In this document: positions 1 through 7,335 of the stretch, piece after piece
Numbering within the stretch: position 1 is the stretch's first letter
How the letters are laid out: every line of letters starts with the position of its first letter
DNA from: JAAAOH01 sp041686235
GTDB taxonomy: Bacteria > Spirochaetota > Spirochaetia > DSM-27196 > PWMO01
Assembly (NCBI GenBank): GCA_041686235.1
Contig: JAWLED010000076.1
Coordinates: 1 to 13,846, forward strand
Direction: 5' to 3'
Length of the DNA stretch: 13,846 nt
Notes under the pieces: model-generated
Databases searched by the model: none
Seen by the model: only the letters and a program-made list of their open reading frames with translations
Told to the model about the DNA's origin: nothing
Made by a program: the position numbers and the translations under genes

Positions 1-28
1 GGGGCAGGCGACACCGGGGCCGATCCAT

Positions 29-58
29 GCTACGCTGAGCAATCAAAACAAACGTAGC
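29..58 (+). other. Inverted repeat just upstream of the aldolase gene
   Basis: GCTACG at 29-34 and CGTAGC at 53-58 are perfect inverted arms around an 18-base loop. The right arm lies about 10 bases before the ATG at 68 and abuts the weak purine-rich GCGAG (57-61) that would serve as ribosome binding site. It could be a small leader hairpin or an operator. Only 61 bases upstream are visible, so whether the gene has its own promoter cannot be judged. Confidence 0.3.
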
Positions 59-67
59 GAGTTGTCT

Positions 68-826
68 ATGCATGATTTCAAGGAACGGCTGAGGACTGGA
101 AAGACGTTGATCGGCCCACTCGTGACACTTGCGTCACCAGATGTGGCCGACATTCTCTCCCGGGTTGGGTTCGACTACCTGTGGATCGAAACGGAGCACG
201 GTCCGATGGACTTGGCTCACGTGCAAACTGCAATCCAGGCAGTGGGCGGCCGGTGCCCTACGTTGGTGCGAATCCCTGCGAGGGAGGAAATCTGGGTGAA
301 AAAGGCCCTCGACACCGGCTGTGACGGCATTATTGTGCCGCAAGTGCGTTCGGCCGAGGAGGCGCGCCGGATCGTGGAATGGGGTTTGTACCCACCGCAA
401 GGGCACCGGAGCGTCGGCGTCTCGCGGGCTCACGGCTACGGGATGACCTTCGGCGAGTACGTGGGAAGCGCAAACAAAGAGCTCACCATCGTCTTGCAAA
501 TCGAGAATGCGGAGGCGGTCGAAAACATCGAGGCCATCCTCAGCGTGGAGGGGATCGATGCTCTTTTGGTGGGGCCCTTCGACTTATCCGGCAGTCTCGG
601 CGTACTCGGTGAGACGAATCATCCGCGGGTGCTCGAAGCCATCGAAACGGTGCGGCGTGCCTGCGAGGCCGCCGGCATGCCGCTTGGCATCTTCAGTGCC
701 GACGCCTCGACGGCTACGAACTACCTCGCCCAAGGGTTCTCTCTTATCGCAGTGAGTACGGACAGCTTCTTTTTGTGGCGCTCCGCCCGCGAAACCCTGT
801 CGGCCCTGCGCAACCCCTCAGCTTAG
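68..826 (+). CDS. HpcH/HpaI family aldolase (2-oxo acid aldolase)
   Basis: A 252-residue protein of the HpcH/HpaI (class II pyruvate aldolase) family, which cleaves or condenses 2-oxo-hydroxy acids with pyruvate in a divalent-metal active site. The residues expected for the family are present: the ETEHGP motif with the base histidine at about H44, the arginine in LVRIP (R68), VPQVRSAEEA, the PPQGHRS loop, the metal ligand E146 in LQIE, and D172 in GPFDLSG. These fall within three residues of H45, R70, E149 and D175 of E. coli HpaI, and the length is typical. I chose ATG 68 because GCGAG lies 6 bases before it; a TTG at 62 in the same frame has no room for a binding site. The substrate cannot be told from sequence: sugar-acid (GarL/RhmA-like) or aromatic-acid (HpaI-like) aldolase are both possible. 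Its stop overlaps the stop of the convergent fba gene. Confidence 0.85.
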   Translation: MHDFKERLRTGKTLIGPLVTLASPDVADILSRVGFDYLWIETEHGPMDLAHVQTAIQAVGGRCPTLVRIPAREEIWVKKALDTGCDGIIVPQVRSAEEARRIVEWGLYPPQGHRSVGVSRAHGYGMTFGEYVGSANKELTIVLQIENAEAVENIEAILSVEGIDALLVGPFDLSGSLGVLGETNHPRVLEAIETVRRACEAAGMPLGIFSADASTATNYLAQGFSLIAVSTDSFFLWRSARETLSALRNPSA

Positions 827-1836
827 CCTTCGCGGTAGAAGCTCGGTAACGGTTTGCCCTGCTTTTCCCAGTGCGCGATGACCTCCGGCGCCTTGCCGCT
901 CGAGTTGAGCATGTCGAGCTTGCGCTCGACCATCCGGGTAATCTCTTCGCGAGCCGGGCCGAGATACTTGCGGGGGTCGAACTCTTCGGGCTTCGTTGCA
1001 AAGATCTCGCGGATTTTGGCGGTCATCGCCAGGCGAAGATCGGTATCGATGTTGACCTTGCACACGCCGTAGGTGCGCACCGCGTTGGCAATCTGATCCT
1101 CGGGCACGCCCATGGCGTTGGGCAGGCTTCCGCCGTAGGCGTTCACGTGGTCGACGTATTCGCGAGGCACGCTCGAGGAACCGTGCATGACCAAGGGCGT
1201 TCCCGGGCTCGTCTTCATGATTTCTTCGAGCCGATCGAAGGCGAGGGTGGGCTCCTTGGTAAACTTGTAGGCGCCGTGGCTTGTTCCAATGGCTACCGCG
1301 AGGCTGTCGATGCCGGTGCGCTCGACGAACTCTTTCGCTTGTTCGGGGTCGGTGAGAAACTTCTTGAGGTTCTTCTCGTATTCTTCTGCCGAGAGCCCGA
1401 CCACGTCTTCCTCGATGCCGCCGAGTTGCCCGAGCTCCGCCTCAACGACCACGCCTGCGGCGTGAGCTCGCTCTACGGTTTCGGAGGTGATGCGCACGTT
1501 CTCCTCGAACTCGTGGTGGGAGCCGTCTATCATGACCGAGGTATACCCGTCGTCGATGCACTGCTGCAGGAGCTCGACCGTGTCGCCGTGGTCGGCGTGA
1601 ATGGCGATCGGAACGTTGGGATACTCCGCCACACACGCGTCTATGATGTTCTTGAGAAAGCGAATGTTTGCGTACTTGCGAGCGCCTTTGGAAATCTGGA
1701 GGATGACCGGGCTTTCCTTGTTGGCGCATGCCTCGATCACTCCCTGAGCGATCTCCATGTTGTTTACGTTGAAGGCGCCGACGCCGAACCCGCCTTCGTA
1801 GGCCAGATCGAACATGGGCTTAGTGGTCAATAGCAT
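823..1836 (-). CDS. fba: Class II fructose-1,6-bisphosphate aldolase
   Basis: A 337-residue zinc-dependent aldolase that reversibly splits fructose-1,6-bisphosphate into dihydroxyacetone phosphate and glyceraldehyde-3-phosphate in glycolysis and gluconeogenesis, in the cytoplasm. The class II signatures are clear: AFNVNNME near the N-terminus, HADHGD at 80-85 (catalytic D82, zinc ligand H83), DGSHHEFEEN, VEAELG (E134), the zinc histidines in GTSHG (H187) and VMHGSSS (H218), and the phosphate-binding KVNIDTD stretch at 260-266. Length and spacing fit the longer class II proteins rather than tagatose-bisphosphate aldolase, though substrate choice within the class cannot be settled by eye. The start is fixed by AAGGAG (1846-1851) 9 bases upstream. 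The gene appears monocistronic and ends head-on against the HpcH/HpaI aldolase with overlapping stop codons. Confidence 0.93.
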   Translation of the reverse strand: MLLTTKPMFDLAYEGGFGVGAFNVNNMEIAQGVIEACANKESPVILQISKGARKYANIRFLKNIIDACVAEYPNVPIAIHADHGDTVELLQQCIDDGYTSVMIDGSHHEFEENVRITSETVERAHAAGVVVEAELGQLGGIEEDVVGLSAEEYEKNLKKFLTDPEQAKEFVERTGIDSLAVAIGTSHGAYKFTKEPTLAFDRLEEIMKTSPGTPLVMHGSSSVPREYVDHVNAYGGSLPNAMGVPEDQIANAVRTYGVCKVNIDTDLRLAMTAKIREIFATKPEEFDPRKYLGPAREEITRMVERKLDMLNSSGKAPEVIAHWEKQGKPLPSFYREG

Positions 1837-2168
1837 CGTTTACGTCTCCTTAGAAGTGGTTCGTTACCGCTGTGCACGAGGACCGCCGTACACGAAATGT
1901 GTGTCAATACTAGCTGCGATCGTGTTGTCGCTGCGGCCGTTATTGCACGCTATTGTGGCCCATCTCCACGTATCGGGCAAGGGGTTTCGAGGGGCGCGAG
2001 GCCGCCTAAGGGACCCGGGCCTCGCCGGGCGTGGCCGGCTGCGCGGCCCACCGACAGCGGGTGCTGCGCGCCGGAAGTGAGGTCGCCCGCACCTCGGGCC
2101 GAGGCCGCCAGCCCGCGGCCGAGCCCGCCCGCGCCTCGCGCCGCCCGCCGCCGGTGCGACGTGCGGAC
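1837..2168. other. Intergenic region: fba leader and promoter plus very GC-rich 3' block
   Basis: No credible gene is seen in these 332 bases. The right half (about 1995-2168) directly follows the TAG stop of the receiver/ATP-grasp gene in its direction of transcription. It is almost entirely G and C, far above neighbouring genes. It holds many possible stems, such as CCCGG (2014-2018) with CCGGG (2025-2029), and CCTCGGGCCGAGG around 2093-2105, but no T-run on either strand, so it is not a classical intrinsic terminator. The left half (about 1840-1985) has ordinary composition and carries the candidate fba promoter and leader. Open frames here are artefacts of GC content. Confidence 0.6.
1952..1980 (-). 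promoter_or_regulatory. Candidate sigma70-type promoter for fba
   Basis: On the minus strand TTGCCC (1975-1980) and CACAAT (1952-1957) are separated by exactly 17 bases. Each matches four of six consensus positions. Transcription would begin near 1945, giving a leader of about 108 bases before the fba ATG. The -10 region lies inside the decamer GCCACAATAG, which recurs upstream of the acyl-CoA synthetase gene. A perfect TTGACA at 1902-1907 has no -10 partner and was not used. Confidence 0.4.
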
Positions 2169-5120
2169 CTACGCCGGCTTCAGGATGACTCCGCGAGAGG
2201 AGCGGCCGTCGATCTTGGCGGTAAACGGTTTGTCGAGACGAACGTGGCGAACGTAGGTGGTTTCTTCCGCAACCGGCAATTCTCGGATCCAGTCCCAAAG
2301 TATGAATTCCTCACGGCGCTCGGAGCGGATGTGAAAGTAGCCGAGGCGCAGCGAAATGAGGTTGTGAAAGAAGTGACTTCCCTGCGAGGGATCGACGCGG
2401 AAGTTCCCCAGATCGGACTCGACGATCACCTGAGCCATGGAAATCTGGCCCCAGTCCACGGGGATGCCCAGCCAGCGATCGCTGGTGCCCCATCGACCGA
2501 AGCCGATGAGGATGCAATGGCGGTTTTCGGCGACGAGCTTACTGTTGATGTGCCCGACTTCGCGAGCGATTTCCGTGCTTCGCCCGGCATCGAAGCTATC
2601 GGGATCGACGTAGACGAGATCATAGATTTCCTCGAACAGCCCGTTGCCCATGGCCTGGTTCGACACGCACACGACGTTCTCCGGTTCCGCCTCTTCGGTC
2701 GATACTTCAACGGTTTCGCGGCCTACCACGAGCGGGCGTATTTGCAAGAAGTAAAACTGAGCCTTTCGTTGCTCAGGGGTTCCGGAAATGTTGAGGGCGA
2801 ACTCGATCTCCACGTCCGTACCGAAGCTGCTCTTCCCGAGCTCCATGAGGTCAACGAGAATCGGGGCGAGCGGTACGACGCGGTTCTTGAGGATGTTTGC
2901 AAATGTCACCACCCGGGGGCCCTCGACGGCGAGGGTGTTGCGAATCCGCCCGTCATGGCGAGAAAAGGTGCTTGCAACGTAGAAAAGCGTGCCGTCCTCT
3001 TCGGCTCTGGGGAGATCGGGCCGGCGGAGGCTGAAGTTCTCATTGCGTGAAACGTCTACGTCAGGGGTGGACAGATCGAGGGCGTAGAAATGGCTCTGCG
3101 ACATCTGGAGAAACTCGCTCGTAGAGGAGTACGGAGGATTGCGCTTGGGAAAGCGGGGCGAGAAGCGGTAAATGTTCTCCCCGTCCACTACCGTTTTGCC
3201 GAGGCCGAGCGCGACGTGAGCGAGTCCCGCCGACGGATCGCTGGCCTCGGTGGGGTAGAAATTGTGTGACTGACCGACTCCGGAGGCAACCGGGTAGAAG
3301 AGATCACCGTGTTCCTCGCCGGCAACCTCTTGGATGATGACGGCCATCTTCTCTTCCTCAATGCGGTAGTATGTGTTGCGGACGTACTCCTTGGGCGCAC
3401 GGTAGTAGACCGAGGCATAGACGAGCTTTAGCGCGTCGGAAAGCTGCTTCAGCCGGACCGCCTCATCCGTGTGGTTATTCGGCAGCATGTACGTTGCGTA
3501 GAGCCCGGCAAAGGGGAGGTTCTGAGAGTCCTCGAGCACACTCGAGGAACGCACGGCGAGGGGAACGTCAACGGCTTCGATGATCTTTTGCAGGTGGGTG
3601 TAGATGTGCTCCGGCAGCTCGCCGTCGATGAATGACTGCGCGATTTGCTCTTCGTCGTCCGATTCAATGGCGAAGCGTTGGAGATCGTTCAACCCGAGAA
3701 ACTCTTCGAACGCGTCGGTGCAGACCACGAACGTGGTGGGAGTGCGGATCTGCACGTCCTCGTATTTGTCCGGGATCTCCGAGCGACTGAGCAAAGAGTT
3801 GATGAACGCGATACCGCGCGCTTTCCCCCCGAGCGATCCGCTGCCGATACGAATGAAGGCCATCTCCATGCCTTCGGTATAGGAGCTGAGCTCGGTAATA
3901 TTTTCTGCGCGGTTACGATCGAGCAGCTCGCAGATAGCCTCAGAGAGGTGATTTACCATATCCTCGAGGCTTTCGAAGTCGGAAACCTTCTTGGGCCGCA
4001 ACCTCTCGGCCAACTCGAACTCAGTACGTGCTCTCAGCCAAATGGAGATGTGATTGCGCCGGGCATGATACTCGACGCTTTCGTGCGGCACTTCGTGAAG
4101 GAGTCGCTCGAACTCCTGCAGGTTATGCGCACGAGCAATCTCGGTTCCCTCGCTATTGCGGAAAATGAAGTCGCCGAAGCCGAGATTCATGGTGATGAAA
4201 TCTCGCAGCTCCTGCAGAAGGTTCGGGGAGTTCTTGTTGAGAAAGTGCGCGTGGTGGTTGAGGGCAGCGTCTTTGTCGGCAAGTTGATCGGACTGCAGCA
4301 ATATCGGCAAGTCGGGCACGTCGGTTTTGGTTACGCCGAGTAACTGATAGCCTGCCTCGGGGTCTTCCGCTCCCTCGCGCGGAAACGCGATATCCGAGAT
4401 GATCCCGAGAATATTTTGTTTGTATGACTCGAATATCTGCATTGCTTCTTCATAGGTCTCGGCCATCAGAATCTTCGGCCGCGCGCGCATGCGCAGAAGC
4501 CGCTGGTAATCGTTGATACTCTCCGAAATCAGCGTCTGGGTCTGGGTCATGACCTCGGTGTACATCATGGGCAGAAACATGGAGTAGAACTTGGGATTAT
4601 CCTCGACCAGCAAAATGATTTGCACGCCGGCCGCGGTATCTTCGGCGACGTTGCCGAAGTCTTCCACGTACTTGATGATGGCCAACAGTATTTTACTATC
4701 GCCGAGCCAGTAGAAAATCTTGTCGATTGAGCGGGCCGCGCGAAAACGCGTGAGGAGATCGGGGCTAAGTGCCTCGGTGGTAAGCAATATGACCGGCTTT
4801 GCCGGATCGAGATCCTTTACTCGGCGCCCGAACTCCTCGGGGTCCATGTCGGAGAGACGAGCCATCGTGAGCACGACGTCGAAGGTACGCGTCTGCATGG
4901 CGTGCAACGCTTCCTCGGCGCTCGAGACCCGCGTAATCCGGGGGACGAATCGAAGGTTGAGGTCGATGTACTGACTAAATATGACCTCCGAGAGCCCGCG
5001 GTCTTCCTCGAGTACGAACGCGTCGTAGAGACTCGACACGAGCAAGATTTCTCGCACGCGGTAGCGCATCAAGTTGTGAAAGCCGCTGAAGCTTCGCTGA
5101 TAATCGTCGTAGATTGCCAT
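2169..5120 (-). CDS. Tandem-receiver protein with PEP-synthase-type ATP-grasp domain, function unknown
   Basis: A 983-residue cytoplasmic protein. Residues 22-160 resemble a receiver domain, but the phosphoacceptor position is Met86 and the acidic pair is Ser-Ser. Residues 167-312 look like an intact receiver: E173/D174, phosphoacceptor D243 in IISDIAFP, S277, K296 in FLNK. A linker (313-420) leads to a PPDK_N-type ATP-grasp domain at about 421-800, with SGSLGGKARG (427-436), LAVRSSSVLEDSQNLPFAGLYATY-like core (521-544), VIIQEV (594-599), ALGLGKTVVDGE (637-648) and FYFLQIRP (789-796). PEP synthase would continue with a TSHAA phosphohistidine domain and a PEP-binding barrel; neither is present. 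Instead there is a C-terminal domain (about 800-983) rich in Trp and Gly (GFGRWGTSDRWLGIPVDWGQ). Automated annotation may call it PEP synthase; I doubt that activity. GAAGGA sits 3 bases before the ATG, and the acyl-CoA synthetase stop is 11 bases upstream, so the two form an operon. Confidence 0.8.
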   Translation of the reverse strand: MAIYDDYQRSFSGFHNLMRYRVREILLVSSLYDAFVLEEDRGLSEVIFSQYIDLNLRFVPRITRVSSAEEALHAMQTRTFDVVLTMARLSDMDPEEFGRRVKDLDPAKPVILLTTEALSPDLLTRFRAARSIDKIFYWLGDSKILLAIIKYVEDFGNVAEDTAAGVQIILLVEDNPKFYSMFLPMMYTEVMTQTQTLISESINDYQRLLRMRARPKILMAETYEEAMQIFESYKQNILGIISDIAFPREGAEDPEAGYQLLGVTKTDVPDLPILLQSDQLADKDAALNHHAHFLNKNSPNLLQELRDFITMNLGFGDFIFRNSEGTEIARAHNLQEFERLLHEVPHESVEYHARRNHISIWLRARTEFELAERLRPKKVSDFESLEDMVNHLSEAICELLDRNRAENITELSSYTEGMEMAFIRIGSGSLGGKARGIAFINSLLSRSEIPDKYEDVQIRTPTTFVVCTDAFEEFLGLNDLQRFAIESDDEEQIAQSFIDGELPEHIYTHLQKIIEAVDVPLAVRSSSVLEDSQNLPFAGLYATYMLPNNHTDEAVRLKQLSDALKLVYASVYYRAPKEYVRNTYYRIEEEKMAVIIQEVAGEEHGDLFYPVASGVGQSHNFYPTEASDPSAGLAHVALGLGKTVVDGENIYRFSPRFPKRNPPYSSTSEFLQMSQSHFYALDLSTPDVDVSRNENFSLRRPDLPRAEEDGTLFYVASTFSRHDGRIRNTLAVEGPRVVTFANILKNRVVPLAPILVDLMELGKSSFGTDVEIEFALNISGTPEQRKAQFYFLQIRPLVVGRETVEVSTEEAEPENVVCVSNQAMGNGLFEEIYDLVYVDPDSFDAGRSTEIAREVGHINSKLVAENRHCILIGFGRWGTSDRWLGIPVDWGQISMAQVIVESDLGNFRVDPSQGSHFFHNLISLRLGYFHIRSERREEFILWDWIRELPVAEETTYVRHVRLDKPFTAKIDGRSSRGVILKPA

Positions 5121-5131
5121 ATATCCTTCGT

Positions 5132-7189
5132 TTATTTATCGATACGCACCCGCGCGTCAACCACCGTGACCTCCTCGGGAGTGCCCATGAGAGGATTGAG
5201 ATCCATTTCCGCGATCTCGGGCACCGCCTGCGAGAGTGCGGCGAGGCGCACGAGCACCTCGGCATAGGCCTCGCGGTTTACCCCTTGTGCTCCGCGGGTA
5301 CCTTCGAGCAGTGGTCGCCCCTTGAGACGGGAAATCATGCGCTCGGCCTCGGCGGTATCGAATGGAGCGAGCGCGCGGGCGGTGTCTTTGAAGACCTCTA
5401 CAAACACGCCTCCGAGCCCGCAGAACACCATGTGACCGTAACCGGGCTCCGCGAGTACGCCGGCAAACAACTCGATGCCCTGCTTCATGGGCTGGAGGAG
5501 CACGCCGGTTGCCTCATCGATGGTGAGCATGCGCTGTGTCTCCGAGCGAACGACCGACTCCTCAGTTACACCGACCGTTACTCCCCCGACATCCGATTTG
5601 TGCACCGGGCCGACCACCTTCATGACAAGCGGGTAGCCGAGATCGGCCGCCGCGGCGACCGCCTCGTCGGCGCTCGCCGCAACACGCTCTTCGACGCGCG
5701 GAATCGAGGCGGCATCGAGGAGACGTTGCACCGCCTCCGGCGCCAAGTAGCCGGCCGGGTTCTCACCGATAACGTTTCGCGCGGCCGAGGTGTCTATACT
5801 CGGGAGTTTCGGCTGCGCGGGCAACGGTGCCGGCGTGGATACCACGCGGCCGAGTGCGCGGGCAAAGGTTACCTCGTCGAAAAAGGCAATGTGGCCCTGA
5901 GCGAGAAAATGCTCGATCTCCCCGGCGGCGTTTATCACCGAAGGGAGAACGGCAAAGATAGGTTTCGTGCCGGCCTGCATCTTCGCGGCGAGCACGTCGT
6001 AGACCTCCGTGACGTCGAACAGTCCGGGGCTGCCGAATATGACGACCATCGCATCTATGTGGTCGAAATCGCGCTCGCAGGCGTCAATAATCTCTCCGAG
6101 TTGTTCCGCCGTGCCCGTTGCCAAAAAATCAACGGGGTTTCCCACCGCCGATCCGCGGAAGAGTTTTTCTTTGAGTGCCTCGGCTGCCGGCCCCTCTATG
6201 GGCGGCACGCTCAAGCCCTCTTGGCTCAGCGCATCGGTGAGCATGACCGCCGGACCGCCCGCATGGGTGACGACGGCGACGTTCTTTCCTTCGAGCCGGG
6301 GGTGCATACATACCGAGGCGACTGTTGCAAGCTCCTCGCGTCCGTAGCACCGCACGATGCCGGCCTTTTCGAGCAGGGCGTCCACTGCGGCGTCGGAGCC
6401 GGCAAGGGCCCCGGTGTGGGACGAGGCGGCGCGGCTGCCGGCTTCCGAGGTGCCCGCCTTGACCGCGGCAATACGGCAGCCCTTGCGAATCAGGGACGCG
6501 GCGTGTTTGAGAAGCATGTCCGGTTTCTCGATGCTCTCGATGTAGAGCAGCTTAACCCGCGAGCTCGTATGTGGGTCGAACGTCTCGTCGAGGTGAGCGA
6601 GCACGTCTTCGACGCCGACTTGAGCGCTGTTTCCTACCGAATACACGCTCGAAAAGGTGAGCCCCTTCGGTATACTGGTTTCCATGATGAACACGGCCGT
6701 CGCCCCCGAGCCGGAGACAAAGTCGCAGCCCCCCGGCTCGAGCTTGGGGATGGGAGTCGTAAAGACGCCGTTGTAGGAGGGGTTGAGAAGGCCGATGCAG
6801 TTAGGCCCGATCAACGAGCCGCCGACCCGTTCTACCGCCTGCACCATGCGCTTTTCGAGGGCGGCGCCCGCCTCACTCTCTTCACTGAAACCCGCCGAAA
6901 GAACGATGAAACCACGGGTCCCCTTTTCCTCGCAAAGGGTTTCGACCGCCGCGGGGCAATGCTCAGCGGCAACGGCGAGAACCGCGAGGTCGACCTGCGG
7001 CAATGCGGCGACCGTGGAGAATGCGGGAACCCCCTGTACGGTATCCTCTTTTGGGTTGACGACGTAGACGTCACCCCCGAATTCCCCGTCGAGAATGTTT
7101 TTCAGCACTTTCCCGCCGGGTTTGTGAACGTTTTGAGAGCCGCCGATGACGGCGATACTACGCGGGGCGAGCAACTCGGGTGCAAGCAT
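5132..7189 (-). CDS. ADP-forming acyl-CoA (acetyl-CoA) synthetase, fused alpha-beta
   Basis: A 685-residue NDP-forming acyl-CoA synthetase converting acyl-CoA, ADP and phosphate into acid, CoA and ATP: substrate-level phosphorylation at the end of fermentation, or the reverse for acid activation. Domains in order are the CoA-binding Rossmann domain (LAPRSIAVIGGS near the start), succinyl-CoA-ligase-like domains with GPNCIGLLNP (128-137), the phosphohistidine loop SSHTGALAG with H258 (equivalent to His257 of the Pyrococcus alpha subunit), and a beta-type ATP-grasp domain from about 485, with VHKSDVGGV containing H530 (the second histidine of the family) and EMDLNPL near the end. Alpha and beta are one chain, as usual in bacteria. 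An upstream ATG at 7237 is open, but the start at 7189 is preferred: AAGGAGG (7198-7204) lies 8 bases before it and the protein then begins where relatives do. Acyl specificity is not readable. It is the first gene of an operon with the receiver/ATP-grasp protein. Confidence 0.9.
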   Translation of the reverse strand: MLAPELLAPRSIAVIGGSQNVHKPGGKVLKNILDGEFGGDVYVVNPKEDTVQGVPAFSTVAALPQVDLAVLAVAAEHCPAAVETLCEEKGTRGFIVLSAGFSEESEAGAALEKRMVQAVERVGGSLIGPNCIGLLNPSYNGVFTTPIPKLEPGGCDFVSGSGATAVFIMETSIPKGLTFSSVYSVGNSAQVGVEDVLAHLDETFDPHTSSRVKLLYIESIEKPDMLLKHAASLIRKGCRIAAVKAGTSEAGSRAASSHTGALAGSDAAVDALLEKAGIVRCYGREELATVASVCMHPRLEGKNVAVVTHAGGPAVMLTDALSQEGLSVPPIEGPAAEALKEKLFRGSAVGNPVDFLATGTAEQLGEIIDACERDFDHIDAMVVIFGSPGLFDVTEVYDVLAAKMQAGTKPIFAVLPSVINAAGEIEHFLAQGHIAFFDEVTFARALGRVVSTPAPLPAQPKLPSIDTSAARNVIGENPAGYLAPEAVQRLLDAASIPRVEERVAASADEAVAAAADLGYPLVMKVVGPVHKSDVGGVTVGVTEESVVRSETQRMLTIDEATGVLLQPMKQGIELFAGVLAEPGYGHMVFCGLGGVFVEVFKDTARALAPFDTAEAERMISRLKGRPLLEGTRGAQGVNREAYAEVLVRLAALSQAVPEIAEMDLNPLMGTPEEVTVVDARVRIDK

Positions 7190-7204
7190 CAGGCATGCCT
7201 CCTT

Positions 7205-7250
7205 TTGTGGCATAAGATCGTAGGTAGACGGTATCACTATTGTGGCACAA
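7205..7250. promoter_or_regulatory. Two direct copies of TTGTGGCAYAA upstream of the acyl-CoA synthetase
   Basis: TTGTGGCACAA at 7240-7250 is a perfect 5+1+5 palindrome. TTGTGGCATAA at 7205-7215 is a copy with one change, 35 bases away, touching the AAGGAGG ribosome binding site (7198-7204). On the minus strand the first copy overlaps CACAAT (7239-7244), a possible -10 box whose -35 partner (TTTTCG, 7262-7267) is poor. The arrangement suits an operator for the divergent Lrp-type regulator or another dimeric repressor. The binding protein is inference only. Confidence 0.35.
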
Positions 7251-7306
7251 CCTGAGCGCCACGAAAAGGAAAAACTACAAAAATACCCCGCTCTGATTTT
7301 GTTTTC

Positions 7307-7335
7307 TTGTGTTTTCGCCGGAGGTAATGTAGGAT
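7307..7335 (+). promoter_or_regulatory. Candidate promoter for the Lrp-type regulator
   Basis: TTGTGT (7307-7312) and TAGGAT (7330-7335) are spaced by 17 bases and match the sigma70 consensus at three and four positions. Transcription would start near 7342 and leave a 30-base leader. No good ribosome binding site precedes the ATG at 7372. The GGAGG at 7320-7324 lies 48 bases upstream of that ATG and inside the promoter spacer, so it is unlikely to serve translation of this gene. Confidence 0.3.

Noticed and set aside
871..1833. 320-codon open frame antisense to fba
   Set aside because: Complete overlap with a clear class II aldolase on the other strand; the translation resembles no family and is explained by codon bias.
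1902..1907. Perfect TTGACA on the minus strand in the fba leader
   Set aside because: No acceptable -10 hexamer is found 15 to 19 bases downstream, where the sequence is GC-rich.
1995..2168. Possible tRNA or small structured RNA gene in the GC-rich block
   Set aside because: No tRNA landmarks (TTCRA loop, CCA end, anticodon arm spacing) and no known RNA motif recognised; only generic GC stems.
2031..3050. Plus-strand 339-codon frame running from the GC-rich block into the receiver/ATP-grasp gene
   Set aside because: Its first part is translated low-complexity GC sequence and its second part is antisense to a gene with clear ATP-grasp motifs.
7190..7237. Upstream ATG start for the acyl-CoA synthetase
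   Set aside because: The strong AAGGAGG would then fall inside the gene, and the 16 extra residues are absent from the usual family start just before the APRSIAVIG strand.
5114..7255. 713-codon open frame on the plus strand, antisense to the acyl-CoA synthetase
   Set aside because: It lies opposite a well-supported gene with every family motif, has no recognisable domain or good ribosome binding site, and such antisense frames are a by-product of GC-biased third codon positions.
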